Assembly: GCF_024298925.1 (NCBI RefSeq)
Contig: NZ_CP101283.1
Coordinates: forward strand, 4,097,001-4,161,000
DNA: 64,000 nt
From: Phenylobacterium sp. LH3H17
GTDB lineage: Bacteria > Pseudomonadota > Alphaproteobacteria > Caulobacterales > Caulobacteraceae
Direction: 5' to 3'
In this document: positions 31,294 through 38,880 of the stretch, piece by piece
Layout: each line of letters starts with the position of its first letter
How positions within the stretch are numbered: position 1 is the first letter of the stretch
Notes under the pieces: model-generated
The model's database searches: none
Seen by the model: the letters and a program-made list of their open reading frames with translations, nothing else
What the model was told of the DNA's origin: nothing
Program-made: the position numbers and the translations under genes

Positions 31294-31599
31294 TTATTTG
31301 CCGCCGGCCGCCGCGGCGGCGTCATTCATGAAGGTGGCCAGGGTGACGTCCAGCTCGGTGACGCCGTCGGCGTCGTGGGTTGCGAGCGTCACGTCCACCC
31401 GATTGTAGACATTGAACCACTCCGGATGGTGGTCGAGTTGCTCGGCGCGTATCGCCGCGCGGGTCATGAAGCCGAAAGCCGCGTTGAAGTCGGCGAACTT
31501 GAAGCTGCGCTGGATGGCGTCGCGCTCTCCGGGCAGGGTGCTCCAGCCCGGCAGGCGGGCGAGCGCCGCCTGGGCGCCGATCCTGGCCGGCCTGGTCAC
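31294..31599 (-). CDS. phhB: pterin-4a-carbinolamine dehydratase
   Basis: A 101-residue 4a-hydroxytetrahydrobiopterin dehydratase, which recycles the pterin cofactor after aromatic hydroxylation. The signature [20 protein letters not shown] carries the paired catalytic histidines, followed by [16 protein letters not shown]. The start is GTG 31599, which overlaps the HAD gene stop by 4 nt (GTGA). No phenylalanine hydroxylase gene is in the window, so its partner enzyme must be elsewhere. Confidence 0.92.
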   Translation of the reverse strand: MTRPARIGAQAALARLPGWSTLPGERDAIQRSFKFADFNAAFGFMTRAAIRAEQLDHHPEWFNVYNRVDVTLATHDADGVTELDVTLATFMNDAAAAAGGK

Positions 31600-32255
31600 G
31601 CCGAGATCTCCGCCTCGAAGATCAGGCCGGTGGCGGCCGAGAGCTCGGCCAGGGTCAGGTCGACGTCGGTCACCTTGATGGCGCGCATGCCCAGCGCCGC
31701 GGCCGGTTTGCAGTTGATGCCCAGGTCGTCGAGATAGACGCAGTTCTCCGGCGCCACGGCCAGGGCTTCGCACATCATCAGGTAGATCCTCGGGTCGGGC
31801 TTGCGCACCCCGGCCTTGGAGCTCTCGATGACGTGGTCGAACAGCGGGAGGATCTGGCCCATGGCGCCGGCCGCCTGCTGGGGCGCATCGGCGCCCGGGC
31901 TGTGGTGGCTGACCATGTTGTTGGTGATGCAGCCGACCTTGAAGTGCGCCTTGCAGGTCCGCAGCGCCGCCACCATCCGCGGCCGCACGGCTCCCGACAG
32001 CAGGGGCAGGACGTCGCGACCAGGCACCGGATGGCCGAGCGCCGTGGATTCGGCCAGGAACAGGTCGTCGAAGCCCCTGGCGTCGACCTCGTTGCGCTCG
32101 AACAGGGCCCAGGCGTTGGTGTCGGGATTGGTGGAATTGACCTTGCGGATCAGGTCCTTGGGCACGCCGTTCGCCGCCTCGTAGCGCGCGAAGGCCTCGA
32201 AGGGCGAGGTGGTGAACACCCCGCCGAAATCCCAGATCACCGCCTCGACCGTCAT
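31596..32255 (-). CDS. HAD-superfamily hydrolase (YihX / epoxide hydrolase N-domain type)
   Basis: A 219-residue phosphatase-like protein. Motif I is [13 protein letters not shown]; the usual second aspartate is glycine, as in YihX-like members. Motif II is ITNN, motif III the lysine in [15 protein letters not shown] and motif [12 protein letters not shown]. The substrate is unknown. ATG 32255 is used because the longer frame to 32342 adds poor sequence. It is the first gene of the HAD-PCD-SDR operon. Confidence 0.88.
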   Translation of the reverse strand: MTVEAVIWDFGGVFTTSPFEAFARYEAANGVPKDLIRKVNSTNPDTNAWALFERNEVDARGFDDLFLAESTALGHPVPGRDVLPLLSGAVRPRMVAALRTCKAHFKVGCITNNMVSHHSPGADAPQQAAGAMGQILPLFDHVIESSKAGVRKPDPRIYLMMCEALAVAPENCVYLDDLGINCKPAAALGMRAIKVTDVDLTLAELSAATGLIFEAEISA

Positions 32256-32357
32256 GAATTCAATCCGCCGTTTGAAATGCGGCGCGACGCTAGCGCCCGG
32301 CCGCCGAAAGTGGAAACCGCTTTTGCCGGAAGCCGCGTTCACAGGCTAGAGAGGGGC

Positions 32358-32756
32358 ATGCGCGCCACCTTCGCCTTCATCCCCCGGCCCCTCCGCCTGG
32401 GCGTCTTCCTGCTGGCGGTCGGCGTGATCCTCTACCTGACCCTCGCGCCCAGCGAAGACGTCCCGGGCGACAGCCTGATCTGGGACAAGGCGGCGCACGC
32501 CATCGCCTTCGGGCTGCTGGTGCTGATCGGCCTGTTGTTCTCAACCCATCGCCGCTGGAAGGTGGTGCTGGCGGTCTGGGGCCTGGCGGTCGGGATCGAG
32601 GTGGCGCAGGCCATGATGCCGTTCGGCCGCCAGGGGGACTGGCGCGACGCCCTGGCCGACACCGTCGGAATCGTTATTGGGTTAACCTTCTGGTCCCTCG
32701 CCCGGCGCTTGAAGCCGAGGCCGCCAGCGCTGGAAAAAGACCTTTCGTTACAATAG
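32358..32756 (+). CDS. VanZ-like family membrane protein
   Basis: A 132-residue inner-membrane protein with about four helices and the VanZ-like core motif IWDKAAHAIAFGLLVLIG, where the D-K-x-x-H set is diagnostic. A second motif is GIEVAQAMMPFGRQGDWRDALADTVG. The function of stand-alone VanZ-like proteins is not established, though VanZ confers teicoplanin resistance. ATG 32358 follows GAGAGGGGC. The next gene is 122 nt downstream. Confidence 0.88.
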   Translation: MRATFAFIPRPLRLGVFLLAVGVILYLTLAPSEDVPGDSLIWDKAAHAIAFGLLVLIGLLFSTHRRWKVVLAVWGLAVGIEVAQAMMPFGRQGDWRDALADTVGIVIGLTFWSLARRLKPRPPALEKDLSLQ

Positions 32757-32878
32757 AATATTCTTAATTGTCGCCCGTCAGGCGCGGTGGCCTCGCCCCT
32801 GGGGTGAAAGCCACAGCGTTAACGGGAATTGATCCGCATCCTTGGGGTTACGTCTCTGTAGCTGCCGGAAAATCCGCC

Positions 32879-33751
32879 ATGCGCCTGCGTTCGATCCTGC
32901 CTCTCGCCGCCTTCCTGGCGCTCGCCGCGTGCGACAACGCCGCCGAGCGGCCGAAGATCGCCTCGAAGGACGCCACGCCGGGCGCGGTCACTCAGGTTCT
33001 GCCGGCCCCGAAGGCCGCGGCTCCGGGAACCCAGGCGGCCGCCGGCTGCTGCGCGTGCCCGACGCCGGCCCAGGTCGCCGCCTGTCCTCCCAGCATGGCG
33101 CCCGAGCGCGCCGCGCCGCCGGTGAAGGTCAAGCATCACGGCGCCTACAAGGCCCGCCGCCATGTCGCCGCCCGCGCCCCGGCTCGGACCGAACGGCGTG
33201 CCGAGCGCCGATATGTCCGCGTCGAACGCCCTGCCTACGCGCCCGTCGAGCGCGACTACGCGCGCGTCGAGCGCCACGAGGAGACGCGCATCGAAGAACG
33301 CCGCGACTATGCCCGCGAGGACTTCGAGCGCCGGGAGATGGAGCGCCGAGACTTCGAGCATCGCGAGTTCGAGCGTCGCGAATACGAACGCCGCGAGTTC
33401 GCCCGCCGCGATCTGGAACGTCGCGACCTCGAGCGCCGCGAAATGGCGCGCCGGGAATTCGAACATCGCGAGATGGCCCGCCGCGACGAGGAGCGCCGGC
33501 AGCAGGCGCGCCACGAGGAAGAACGCCGTCTGCAGCTCGCCTGGCGCGAACAGGAAGCCCGTCGCGCGGCCCGCGCCTATGACGATGTCCGCCGCGAGGA
33601 GCGCTACGAGTCCTCGGTCCGCTATTCGGAACGCAGCGGCGGCTACAGCTCGGGCGGGTACGCGTCCGGTGGGTCGGCCTGCAACACCTGCATCCGTCCC
33701 GCCGCCGGCCGCGACGCCGCCGGCTTCCTGACCTGGCCCGGCAAGCGCTAG
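32879..33751 (+). CDS. lipoprotein with tandem charged pentapeptide repeats
   Basis: A 290-residue predicted lipoprotein: leader MRLRSILPLAAFLALAAC with lipobox LAAC (Cys18). The mature protein has a Cys-rich stretch (AAGCCACPTPAQVAACPPS), then an Arg/Ala-rich basic part. From residue 148 to 217 there are about 14 tandem five-residue units of form [D/E]-[F/L/M/Y]-[E/A]-[R/H]-R, after which the sequence becomes serine/glycine/tyrosine-rich (SGGYSSGGYASGGSACNTC). Function is unknown. ATG 32879 begins the lipoprotein signal; an earlier in-frame ATG at 32768 is unsupported. Confidence 0.8.
   Translation: MRLRSILPLAAFLALAACDNAAERPKIASKDATPGAVTQVLPAPKAAAPGTQAAAGCCACPTPAQVAACPPSMAPERAAPPVKVKHHGAYKARRHVAARAPARTERRAERRYVRVERPAYAPVERDYARVERHEETRIEERRDYAREDFERREMERRDFEHREFERREYERREFARRDLERRDLERREMARREFEHREMARRDEERRQQARHEEERRLQLAWREQEARRAARAYDDVRREERYESSVRYSERSGGYSSGGYASGGSACNTCIRPAAGRDAAGFLTWPGKR
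33320..33529 (+). repeat. 15-nt tandem repeat inside the lipoprotein gene
   Basis: About 14 tandem 15-nt units of general form GA(C/G)TTCGAGCGCCGC encoding [D/E]-aromatic/aliphatic-[E/A]-[R/H]-R. The first eleven are clear; the last three are degenerate (DEERR, QQARH, EEERR). Unit sequences differ mainly at third positions and in the hydrophobic codon, so the array has been kept under protein-level selection rather than being freshly duplicated. Confidence 0.85.
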
Positions 33752-33802
33752 ACCGCGCCCCGCGACGGCTCCTATCATCGCCCCCAGTTTCAGGGGGACT
33801 TC

Positions 33803-34573
33803 ATGGCCAAGGGTCAGGCGAAGGGCGGCAAACCCGCCCCGTCGATCTATCTCGCGACGCCGGCCTATGGCGGCCTCGTCTACATCCACTACGTCCAGTC
33901 GCTGCTGGCCCTGACCACCGCCTGCATCAGCCGGGGCGTGCGGCTGCGCAGTGAGATGATGGGCGGAGAAGCCCTGATCCAGCGCGGCCGCGCCCGGATG
34001 CTGGCCAAGTTCCTCAACGAAACCGACGCCAGCCACATCCTGTTCTGCGACGCCGACATCGGCTTTGCGCCCGACAACCTCTGGCGGCTGCTTAAGTCGG
34101 GCCATGACGTCGTCGCCGGCGTCGCCCCGGCCAAGACCCTCAACTGGGAGAAGGCCCGCCTCGCGATCCTGGCCGGCGCCAAGGACCTGCAGACCGCCGC
34201 CCAGCAGTATGTGGTTCGCTTCCTGCCCACGCCCGACAACAGTGTCCAGGTAGAGGACGGTTTCGCGCGCGTGGCCTATTGCGGAACCGGCTTCATGCTG
34301 ATCAGCCGCAAGGCCGCCAAGACGGTGGTCGAGGCCCATCCCGAACTCACCGCCAAGATGGGCGACATGGCCGAGGGCGGCGGCGACGCGGTCATGGTGT
34401 TCGACACCATGATCGAGCCGGGGACCGGCCAGTACCTTTCCGAGGACTACGCCTTCTGCCGCCGCTGGCGCGACCTGGGCGGGGAAATCTGGGTCGACCT
34501 GGAATCGCCCCTGACCCACGTGGGCACGGGAACCTTCACCGGCGCCGCCATCCACGCCCTCCGCAAGGGCTGA
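33803..34573 (+). CDS. GT-A type glycosyltransferase-like protein
   Basis: A 256-residue protein with a glycosyltransferase-A core: a nucleotide-binding N-terminus SIYLATPAYGGLVYIHYVQS, the metal-binding region HILFCDADIGFAPDNLWRLL containing Asp-x-Asp, and a possible acceptor end LSEDYAFCRRWRDLGGEIW. No membrane helix. Donor and acceptor are unknown. The ATG has GGGGGA upstream. It may belong with the nearby surface-sugar genes, but they are 4 kb away. Confidence 0.75.
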   Translation: MAKGQAKGGKPAPSIYLATPAYGGLVYIHYVQSLLALTTACISRGVRLRSEMMGGEALIQRGRARMLAKFLNETDASHILFCDADIGFAPDNLWRLLKSGHDVVAGVAPAKTLNWEKARLAILAGAKDLQTAAQQYVVRFLPTPDNSVQVEDGFARVAYCGTGFMLISRKAAKTVVEAHPELTAKMGDMAEGGGDAVMVFDTMIEPGTGQYLSEDYAFCRRWRDLGGEIWVDLESPLTHVGTGTFTGAAIHALRKG

Positions 34574-34617
34574 CGCAATCGTTCAACCGAACAGTTGACA
34601 ATCCCTTCCGTGCCGAT

Positions 34618-34719
34618 ATGTTAAACCACATGGTTCAACAACTCGGCGCCAGCCTCGCCGAACGCTTCCGAATTCTTGAAAGCTTGCTGCGCCAAAGCCC
34701 GAAGGAGCAAACCGATCCG
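34618..34719 (+). pseudogene. possible remnant of an ArsR-type regulator gene
   Basis: In ArsR-SRPBCC pairs the regulator usually begins with a MLNxMV-like segment and ends with a helix close to the SRPBCC start. Here MLNHMVQQLGASL and AERFRILESLLR are joined directly, in frame with the SRPBCC gene, with no helix-turn-helix between them. This looks like an ArsR gene with its middle deleted, but it could equally be a 34-residue N-terminal extension of the SRPBCC protein. Confidence 0.35.
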
Positions 34720-35250
34720 ATGACGTCCGCCAATGGCCACGGCCGCCTGGTCGCGCCCGACACCGTCCGCTTCGAACGCCTGTTGCCCGGTCCCGTCGAC
34801 CGGGTCTGGGCCTATGTCACCGACGGCGAGATGCGCGGGAAGTGGCTGGCCTCCGGGGTCTGGGACCTCCGTGTCGGCGGCCGGGTCGAGCTGAATTTCA
34901 TGCATGCCGACCTCTCGCCCATCAAGGAGCCGCCCCCTCCCGGATTCGAGCAGATGGCCGGGGGGCATTCGGCGGTCGGCGAGGTCCTGGCGATCGATCC
35001 GCCGCGCATGGTGGCGATCACCTGGGAGGGCGGCTCGAACGTGACTTTCGAGCTGGCCGAGCGCGGCGACGAGGTCCTGCTGACCCTCACCCACCGCAAG
35101 CTCGCCTCCCGCGCCGAGCTGCTCAACGTCGCCGGCGGCTGGCACACCCACCTGGGGGTGCTGGAGGACCAGGCCCGTGGCCGCGCGCCCAAGCCGTTCT
35201 GGTCGGCCTGGCTGGCGCTCAAGGGCGAATATGAGGCGCGCATTCCCTGA
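34720..35250 (+). CDS. SRPBCC (AHSA1/START-like) domain protein
   Basis: A 176-residue protein with the AHSA1 fold: FERLLPGPVDRVWAYVTDGE (N-terminal strand and helix), GKWLASGVWDLRVGG, HSAVGEVLAIDPPRMVAITW and a C-terminal helix GGWHTHLGVLEDQARG. It is presumed to bind a hydrophobic ligand; the function is unknown. I start at ATG 34720, where the domain begins; the frame is open further upstream through a possible ArsR remnant. GGAG is 12 nt upstream of this ATG, longer than ideal. Confidence 0.88.
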   Translation: MTSANGHGRLVAPDTVRFERLLPGPVDRVWAYVTDGEMRGKWLASGVWDLRVGGRVELNFMHADLSPIKEPPPPGFEQMAGGHSAVGEVLAIDPPRMVAITWEGGSNVTFELAERGDEVLLTLTHRKLASRAELLNVAGGWHTHLGVLEDQARGRAPKPFWSAWLALKGEYEARIP

Positions 35251-35319
35251 TCGAGCCGAGGCGGTCGGGCAATCCCGGCCGCCCCTTGGGTCCGCCGCGC
35301 GAATGAGGGAAGCTCAGGC

Positions 35320-35712
35320 TTGCCCGACCCGGAAACCCCAGTGCTGAGCCCAGATCCGCAAGCCGTCCTCGCGCGCCTCCGCGCCGCCTCCCTGTCCCTG
35401 GCCGAGACCGACGAGGTCATCTCGCACGGCATCCCGGCCTTCCGGGTGGCGGGCAAGATGTTCGCGTATTTCAGGCACAACCATCACGGCGACGACTTGA
35501 CCGTGGTCTGCGTCAAGACCTCCGGGCGCGACGAGCAGGAGCTTCTGATGGAGCTCGATCCCGACCTCTATAGCTGGCCGGCCTATCTGGGCCCCTCGGG
35601 CTGGATCTCCATCAACCTCGCCCCCGACGACACCGACTGGACCCACGTGGCCGACCGGCTGGGCGCCAGCTGGCGCCTGGCCGCGCCGAAGCGCCTGCTG
35701 CCCGTGGTGTAG
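35320..35712 (+). CDS. MmcQ/YjbR family protein
   Basis: A roughly 130-residue protein with the MmcQ/YjbR fold: [43 protein letters not shown] and the [20 protein letters not shown] region near the C-terminus. Family members have a CyaY-like DNA-binding-type fold but no clear biochemical role. TTG 35320 and GTG 35341 are both possible starts; neither has a strong ribosome-binding site. Confidence 0.85.
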   Translation: MPDPETPVLSPDPQAVLARLRAASLSLAETDEVISHGIPAFRVAGKMFAYFRHNHHGDDLTVVCVKTSGRDEQELLMELDPDLYSWPAYLGPSGWISINLAPDDTDWTHVADRLGASWRLAAPKRLLPVV

Positions 35713-35729
35713 GTTTTCAAGGGAACCGC

Positions 35730-35806
35730 TGGCGCACCCGACACGATTCGAACGTGTGACCTTTGCCTTCGGAGGGCAACGCTCTATCCAGCTGAGCTAC
35801 GGGTGC
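35730..35806 (-). tRNA. tRNA-Arg (anticodon CCG)
   Basis: Complete cloverleaf on the minus strand: acceptor stem GCACCCG/CGGGTGC, D arm TAGCTCAGCTGGATAGAGC, anticodon arm TTGCC-CTCCGAA-GGCAA giving anticodon CCG (reads CGG), and T arm with TTCGAATC. The discriminator is G and the 3' CCA is encoded. It stands alone between the MmcQ gene and the ABC ATPase gene. Confidence 0.96.
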
Positions 35807-35858
35807 ATATGCGCGGGAAGGCTCCTCTAGCGGAAAGCGCGCCCGAACGAAAGAGCCG

Positions 35859-36800
35859 TCAGGCCGCCGCCTTGGACGTCAGCGAGACGAAGACGTCCTC
35901 CAGGTCCGGGTCCTCCGTCGAGATGTCCCTGATGTGCAGGCCGGTGGCTCGGACGGCGGCCAGCACCTGCTCCACGCTAGACTGGCCGGTCCGATAGGTG
36001 ACCGAGAAGGCGCCGCCCGGGCGGGCCTTGGTCTCGAAGCCAGCCACCTCGGGCGCGACCATCAGCGGCTCTTCCGGCGTGACGACGACATTGCGGGTGT
36101 CGAGGCGCTTCAGCAGGGTGGCGGTGGGCTCGCAGGCCACCACCTCGCCGCGGTTGACGATGGCGATCTGGTCGCAGAGCTCCTGGGCCTCTTCCAGATA
36201 ATGGGTGGTGAGCACGATGGTCACGCCCTTGCGGTTCAGCTCCACCACATAGGCCCAGAGCTGGCGGCGCAGCTCCACGTCCACCCCGGCGGTGGGCTCG
36301 TCCAGGATCAGCACCGGGGGATTGTGCACCATGGCCTTGGCGACCATCAGCCGGCGCTTCATGCCGCCGGAGAGCTGGCGGACATAGGCCTCGGCCTTGT
36401 CGCCCAGGCCCAGCGCATTGAGCAGCTCCATGGTCCGGCGCTCCTTGGCCGGCACCCCATACATGCCCGCCTGGACCTCCAGGCTTTCGCGCGGGGTGAA
36501 GAAGGGGTCGGCGGAGATCTCCTGCGGCACCACCCCGATGGCGGCGCGAGCGTCGCGCGGGCGCTCGTCGATGTCGCGGCCCCAGATGCGCACGGTCCCG
36601 GCGGTCTTCTTGGTGAGGCCGGCCAGGGTGTTGATGAAGGTCGACTTGCCCGCCCCGTTCGGGCCCAGCAGGCCGAAGATCGAACCGCGCGGGATCTTCA
36701 GGTCGAGACCGCGCAGGGCGTGCATCTCCGGCGTGGTCTTGGTGGCCGGATAGATCTTCACCAGGCCTTCGGCCTCAATGGCGTAGTCGGGAAGGGTCAT
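35859..36800 (-). CDS. ABC transporter ATP-binding protein without an adjacent permease
   Basis: A 313-residue ABC-2 type ATPase. Walker A is [12 protein letters not shown], the signature [15 protein letters not shown], Walker [17 protein letters not shown] and the switch histidine TTHYLEEAQEL. It closely resembles the ATPase encoded at 18510 (shared VPQE and GVDVELRR blocks), indicating paralogy. Downstream lies only tRNA-Arg, so its permease must be elsewhere or shared. Substrate unknown. Confidence 0.92.
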   Translation of the reverse strand: MTLPDYAIEAEGLVKIYPATKTTPEMHALRGLDLKIPRGSIFGLLGPNGAGKSTFINTLAGLTKKTAGTVRIWGRDIDERPRDARAAIGVVPQEISADPFFTPRESLEVQAGMYGVPAKERRTMELLNALGLGDKAEAYVRQLSGGMKRRLMVAKAMVHNPPVLILDEPTAGVDVELRRQLWAYVVELNRKGVTIVLTTHYLEEAQELCDQIAIVNRGEVVACEPTATLLKRLDTRNVVVTPEEPLMVAPEVAGFETKARPGGAFSVTYRTGQSSVEQVLAAVRATGLHIRDISTEDPDLEDVFVSLTSKAAA

Positions 36801-36892
36801 TCAAAAGCGCCTAATTGACGGGCCGAGCCGTGGTCGCATACCTAGGCGCGCGCGGCGCATACGCCAAGCTTCCGCCGCCGGAGATCCTATTG

Positions 36893-37195
36893 ATGGCCCG
36901 CAAAGCCCCCGTTCCCGACCAAGGCCGCTCGACCAGGCTCGAGCCCATGCCGGCCAAGCCGGCCCTGACCCCGAACCTGCCGCCCTCGGAAGTGATCGTG
37001 GTGCGTTCCGGCCGGGTCGCCTGCGACGGCGTCGGGGGCGCGCTCGGCCATCCCCGGGTCTGGCTGGAGATGGGCGAGGCGACCTTCGTCGAATGCCCCT
37101 ACTGCGACCGCCGCTTCGTCCTGCCCGCGGGTTCCGAAGGGCCCGAGGACGAACGCCTCGCCCCCGGCGTCTACGAGGGCCCGCACGGGCACTGA
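36893..37195 (+). CDS. zinc-finger (zf-CHCC) small protein
   Basis: A 100-residue protein with a C-terminal zf-CHCC domain: VACDGVGGALGHPRVWLEMG (Cys, His) and FVECPYCDRRFVL (Cys-x2-Cys), the four ligands of the NDUFS6-like zinc fold seen in many alphaproteobacteria. Its N-terminal 30 residues are basic and proline-rich. A role linked to respiratory complex I assembly is known for the mitochondrial homologue only. ATG 36893 follows GGAG. Confidence 0.85.
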   Translation: MARKAPVPDQGRSTRLEPMPAKPALTPNLPPSEVIVVRSGRVACDGVGGALGHPRVWLEMGEATFVECPYCDRRFVLPAGSEGPEDERLAPGVYEGPHGH

Positions 37196-37205
37196 GCACC
37201 CAGAT

Positions 37206-37351
37206 CCTGCCCCAGCGCGCAGCGCGATTTGGGGGAGGTGGATCGTCGCCCCTTCGCGGCGAGACGGAGGGGGCTTCATCCACGGCGGGATGAGTCAAAG
37301 TCCCCCTCAGTCGGCCATCGGCCGACAGCTCCCCCAGAGGGGGAGCATCTA
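37206..37351 (+). repeat. intergenic two-module palindromic repeat, copy 2
   Basis: Module A (37206-37273) carries CCCCAGCGCGCAGCGCG, TTTGGGGGAGGTGGATCGTC and GAGACGGAGGGGG, as in copy 1. Module B (37293-37350) carries AGTCAAAGTCCCCCTCAGTC, the hairpin GGCCATCGGCC and CTCCCCCAGAGGGGGAGC. Linker between modules differs from copy 1. It fills most of the 243-nt gap between the zf-CHCC gene and the isocitrate-lyase-like gene. Confidence 0.85.
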
Positions 37352-37437
37352 CGGGGTGTCCCCGTCCGATTTCCGCCAGCATGTCACGGCGGCCCTACCT
37401 ATATCGTCCTTCAGCAAACCCTGGAGGCGACCCCCCA

Positions 37438-38235
37438 ATGAGCCAAGCCGAGACCTTCCGCGCCCTGCACGCCGGGCCTGACATCCTGGTGCTGCCCAAC
37501 GCCTGGGACGCGGCCAGCGCCGCCCTGATGGAGGACGCCGGGGCCAAGGCCGTGGCCACCTCCTCGGCCGCGGTCGCCTGGGCGCATGGCTATGCCGACG
37601 GCGACATCCTGCCGGTCCCGACCCTGCTGGCCGCCATCGGCGAGATGGCGCGGGTGATCAAGGTTCCGCTCACGGCCGACATCGAGGGCGGCTATTCCGA
37701 CGACCTGGCGACGGTGGCGCAGACCATCAGAGGCGTGATCGACGCCGGCGCGGTGGGGATCAATTTCGAGGACGGCGCCCGCGATCCCGACCTGCACGTG
37801 CGCAAGATCGAGGCCGTGCGCGAGGCCGCCGCCCAGGCCGGCGTGGCCCTCTTCGTCAACGCCCGGATCGACGTCTATCTGAAGGGCCTGGCCAAGGGCG
37901 AGGAAGCCCTGGCCGAGACCCTGCGCCGTGCCGAGCTCTACAAGGCGGCCGGCGCGGACGGAATCTTCGTCCCCGGCCCCGCCGAGGACGCCCTATTGGC
38001 GACCCTGGCGAAGGAGATCGCCCTGCCGCTCAATGTCATGGGCCGGCCCGGCGTGGCCCCGGCCGCAAGGCTGCAGGCGCTCGGCGTGCGGCGGTTGTCA
38101 TCGGCCACGGCGCCGTTCCGCGCGGCCTATGCGGCGCTGGGAACCTCGATCACGGCCTATCTGAAGGACGGCGACGCCGGTGCCCTGGCCATGCTGGGCA
38201 AGGACCTGCCTGACCTTAACAAGCGGTTCGGCTAG
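37438..38235 (+). CDS. isocitrate lyase/PEP mutase family protein
   Basis: A 265-residue TIM-barrel enzyme of the isocitrate lyase/phosphoenolpyruvate mutase superfamily: LVLPNAWDAASAALMEDAG at the start, PLTADIEGGYSDD (metal-binding aspartates), GAVGINFEDGARD and LFVNARIDVYLKG. The likely reaction is C-C or P-C bond cleavage of a small acid; the exact substrate is unknown. ATG 37438 is the start. Its stop interlocks with the convergent phosphoesterase stop (CTAG). Confidence 0.9.
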   Translation: MSQAETFRALHAGPDILVLPNAWDAASAALMEDAGAKAVATSSAAVAWAHGYADGDILPVPTLLAAIGEMARVIKVPLTADIEGGYSDDLATVAQTIRGVIDAGAVGINFEDGARDPDLHVRKIEAVREAAAQAGVALFVNARIDVYLKGLAKGEEALAETLRRAELYKAAGADGIFVPGPAEDALLATLAKEIALPLNVMGRPGVAPAARLQALGVRRLSSATAPFRAAYAALGTSITAYLKDGDAGALAMLGKDLPDLNKRFG

Positions 38236-38786
38236 CGGCCGACCTCGACGAACTGAAAATCGAACCGGTCATCGGCGACCTCAAGGCGGAGGAAGGACCC
38301 GGGCGCGCCATCCTCCAGGCCCGTGGGCAGGGTGGCGCTTCCAGGGTTGAGCGCCATGCAGCCGGGGAACCAGCCCGACTGGGGGACATGGGTCGAGGCG
38401 AAGAGCAGGGCGGTGATCTCGCCGCCGAACAGCTCCCGGCACCTCGGGCGGAAATTGTAGTCGGGGTTGAACGGATCGACGGAACTGGCGAGGCCAGCGG
38501 CCACCGGATCGAAGACGCAGCCCAGGCGCGTCGCGCCGAGTTGCAGGACACGGACCTGCAGGGCCGTGCGCGGATCGTCGCTGTCGTCCTGCCCGCGTAC
38601 GCCCAGCACCGGGGCGATCTGCGCCAGGCGGTCGAGGCCCGCGGCCTCGCCCATGTCGCCCAGGGTGACGATCAGGTCGACCCCGGCCAGGGCCTCGAGG
38701 ATCTGCGGCGTCCAGTCCGCACCGCCGCCCGGATGGATGTGGCAATCGGCGAGAACGGCGACGATGACGGGGTCGGACTGGGCCAT
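38232..38786 (-). CDS. metallophosphoesterase-like protein with altered metal-site motifs
   Basis: A 184-residue protein of the YfcE/MJ0936-type phosphodiesterase family. The first metal motif VLADCHIHPGG (D-x-H) and LIVTLGDMGE are intact. The family asparagine motif G-N-x-D is replaced by VRGQDDSDD, and the late GHTH motif is ASTHVPQSG. The LNPGSATLPTG end is normal. Activity is uncertain given these changes. The stop overlaps the convergent gene at CTAG. Confidence 0.8.
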   Translation of the reverse strand: MAQSDPVIVAVLADCHIHPGGGADWTPQILEALAGVDLIVTLGDMGEAAGLDRLAQIAPVLGVRGQDDSDDPRTALQVRVLQLGATRLGCVFDPVAAGLASSVDPFNPDYNFRPRCRELFGGEITALLFASTHVPQSGWFPGCMALNPGSATLPTGLEDGAPGSFLRLEVADDRFDFQFVEVGR

Positions 38787-38880
38787 GGCGGAAGCCTAGC
38801 CCCAAGACAGCCGGTCGCACACGGGCGATATTGCGATCTGGCGGGTGACCACGGCGTCCCTCGCGCCTATCTTCCCCACC

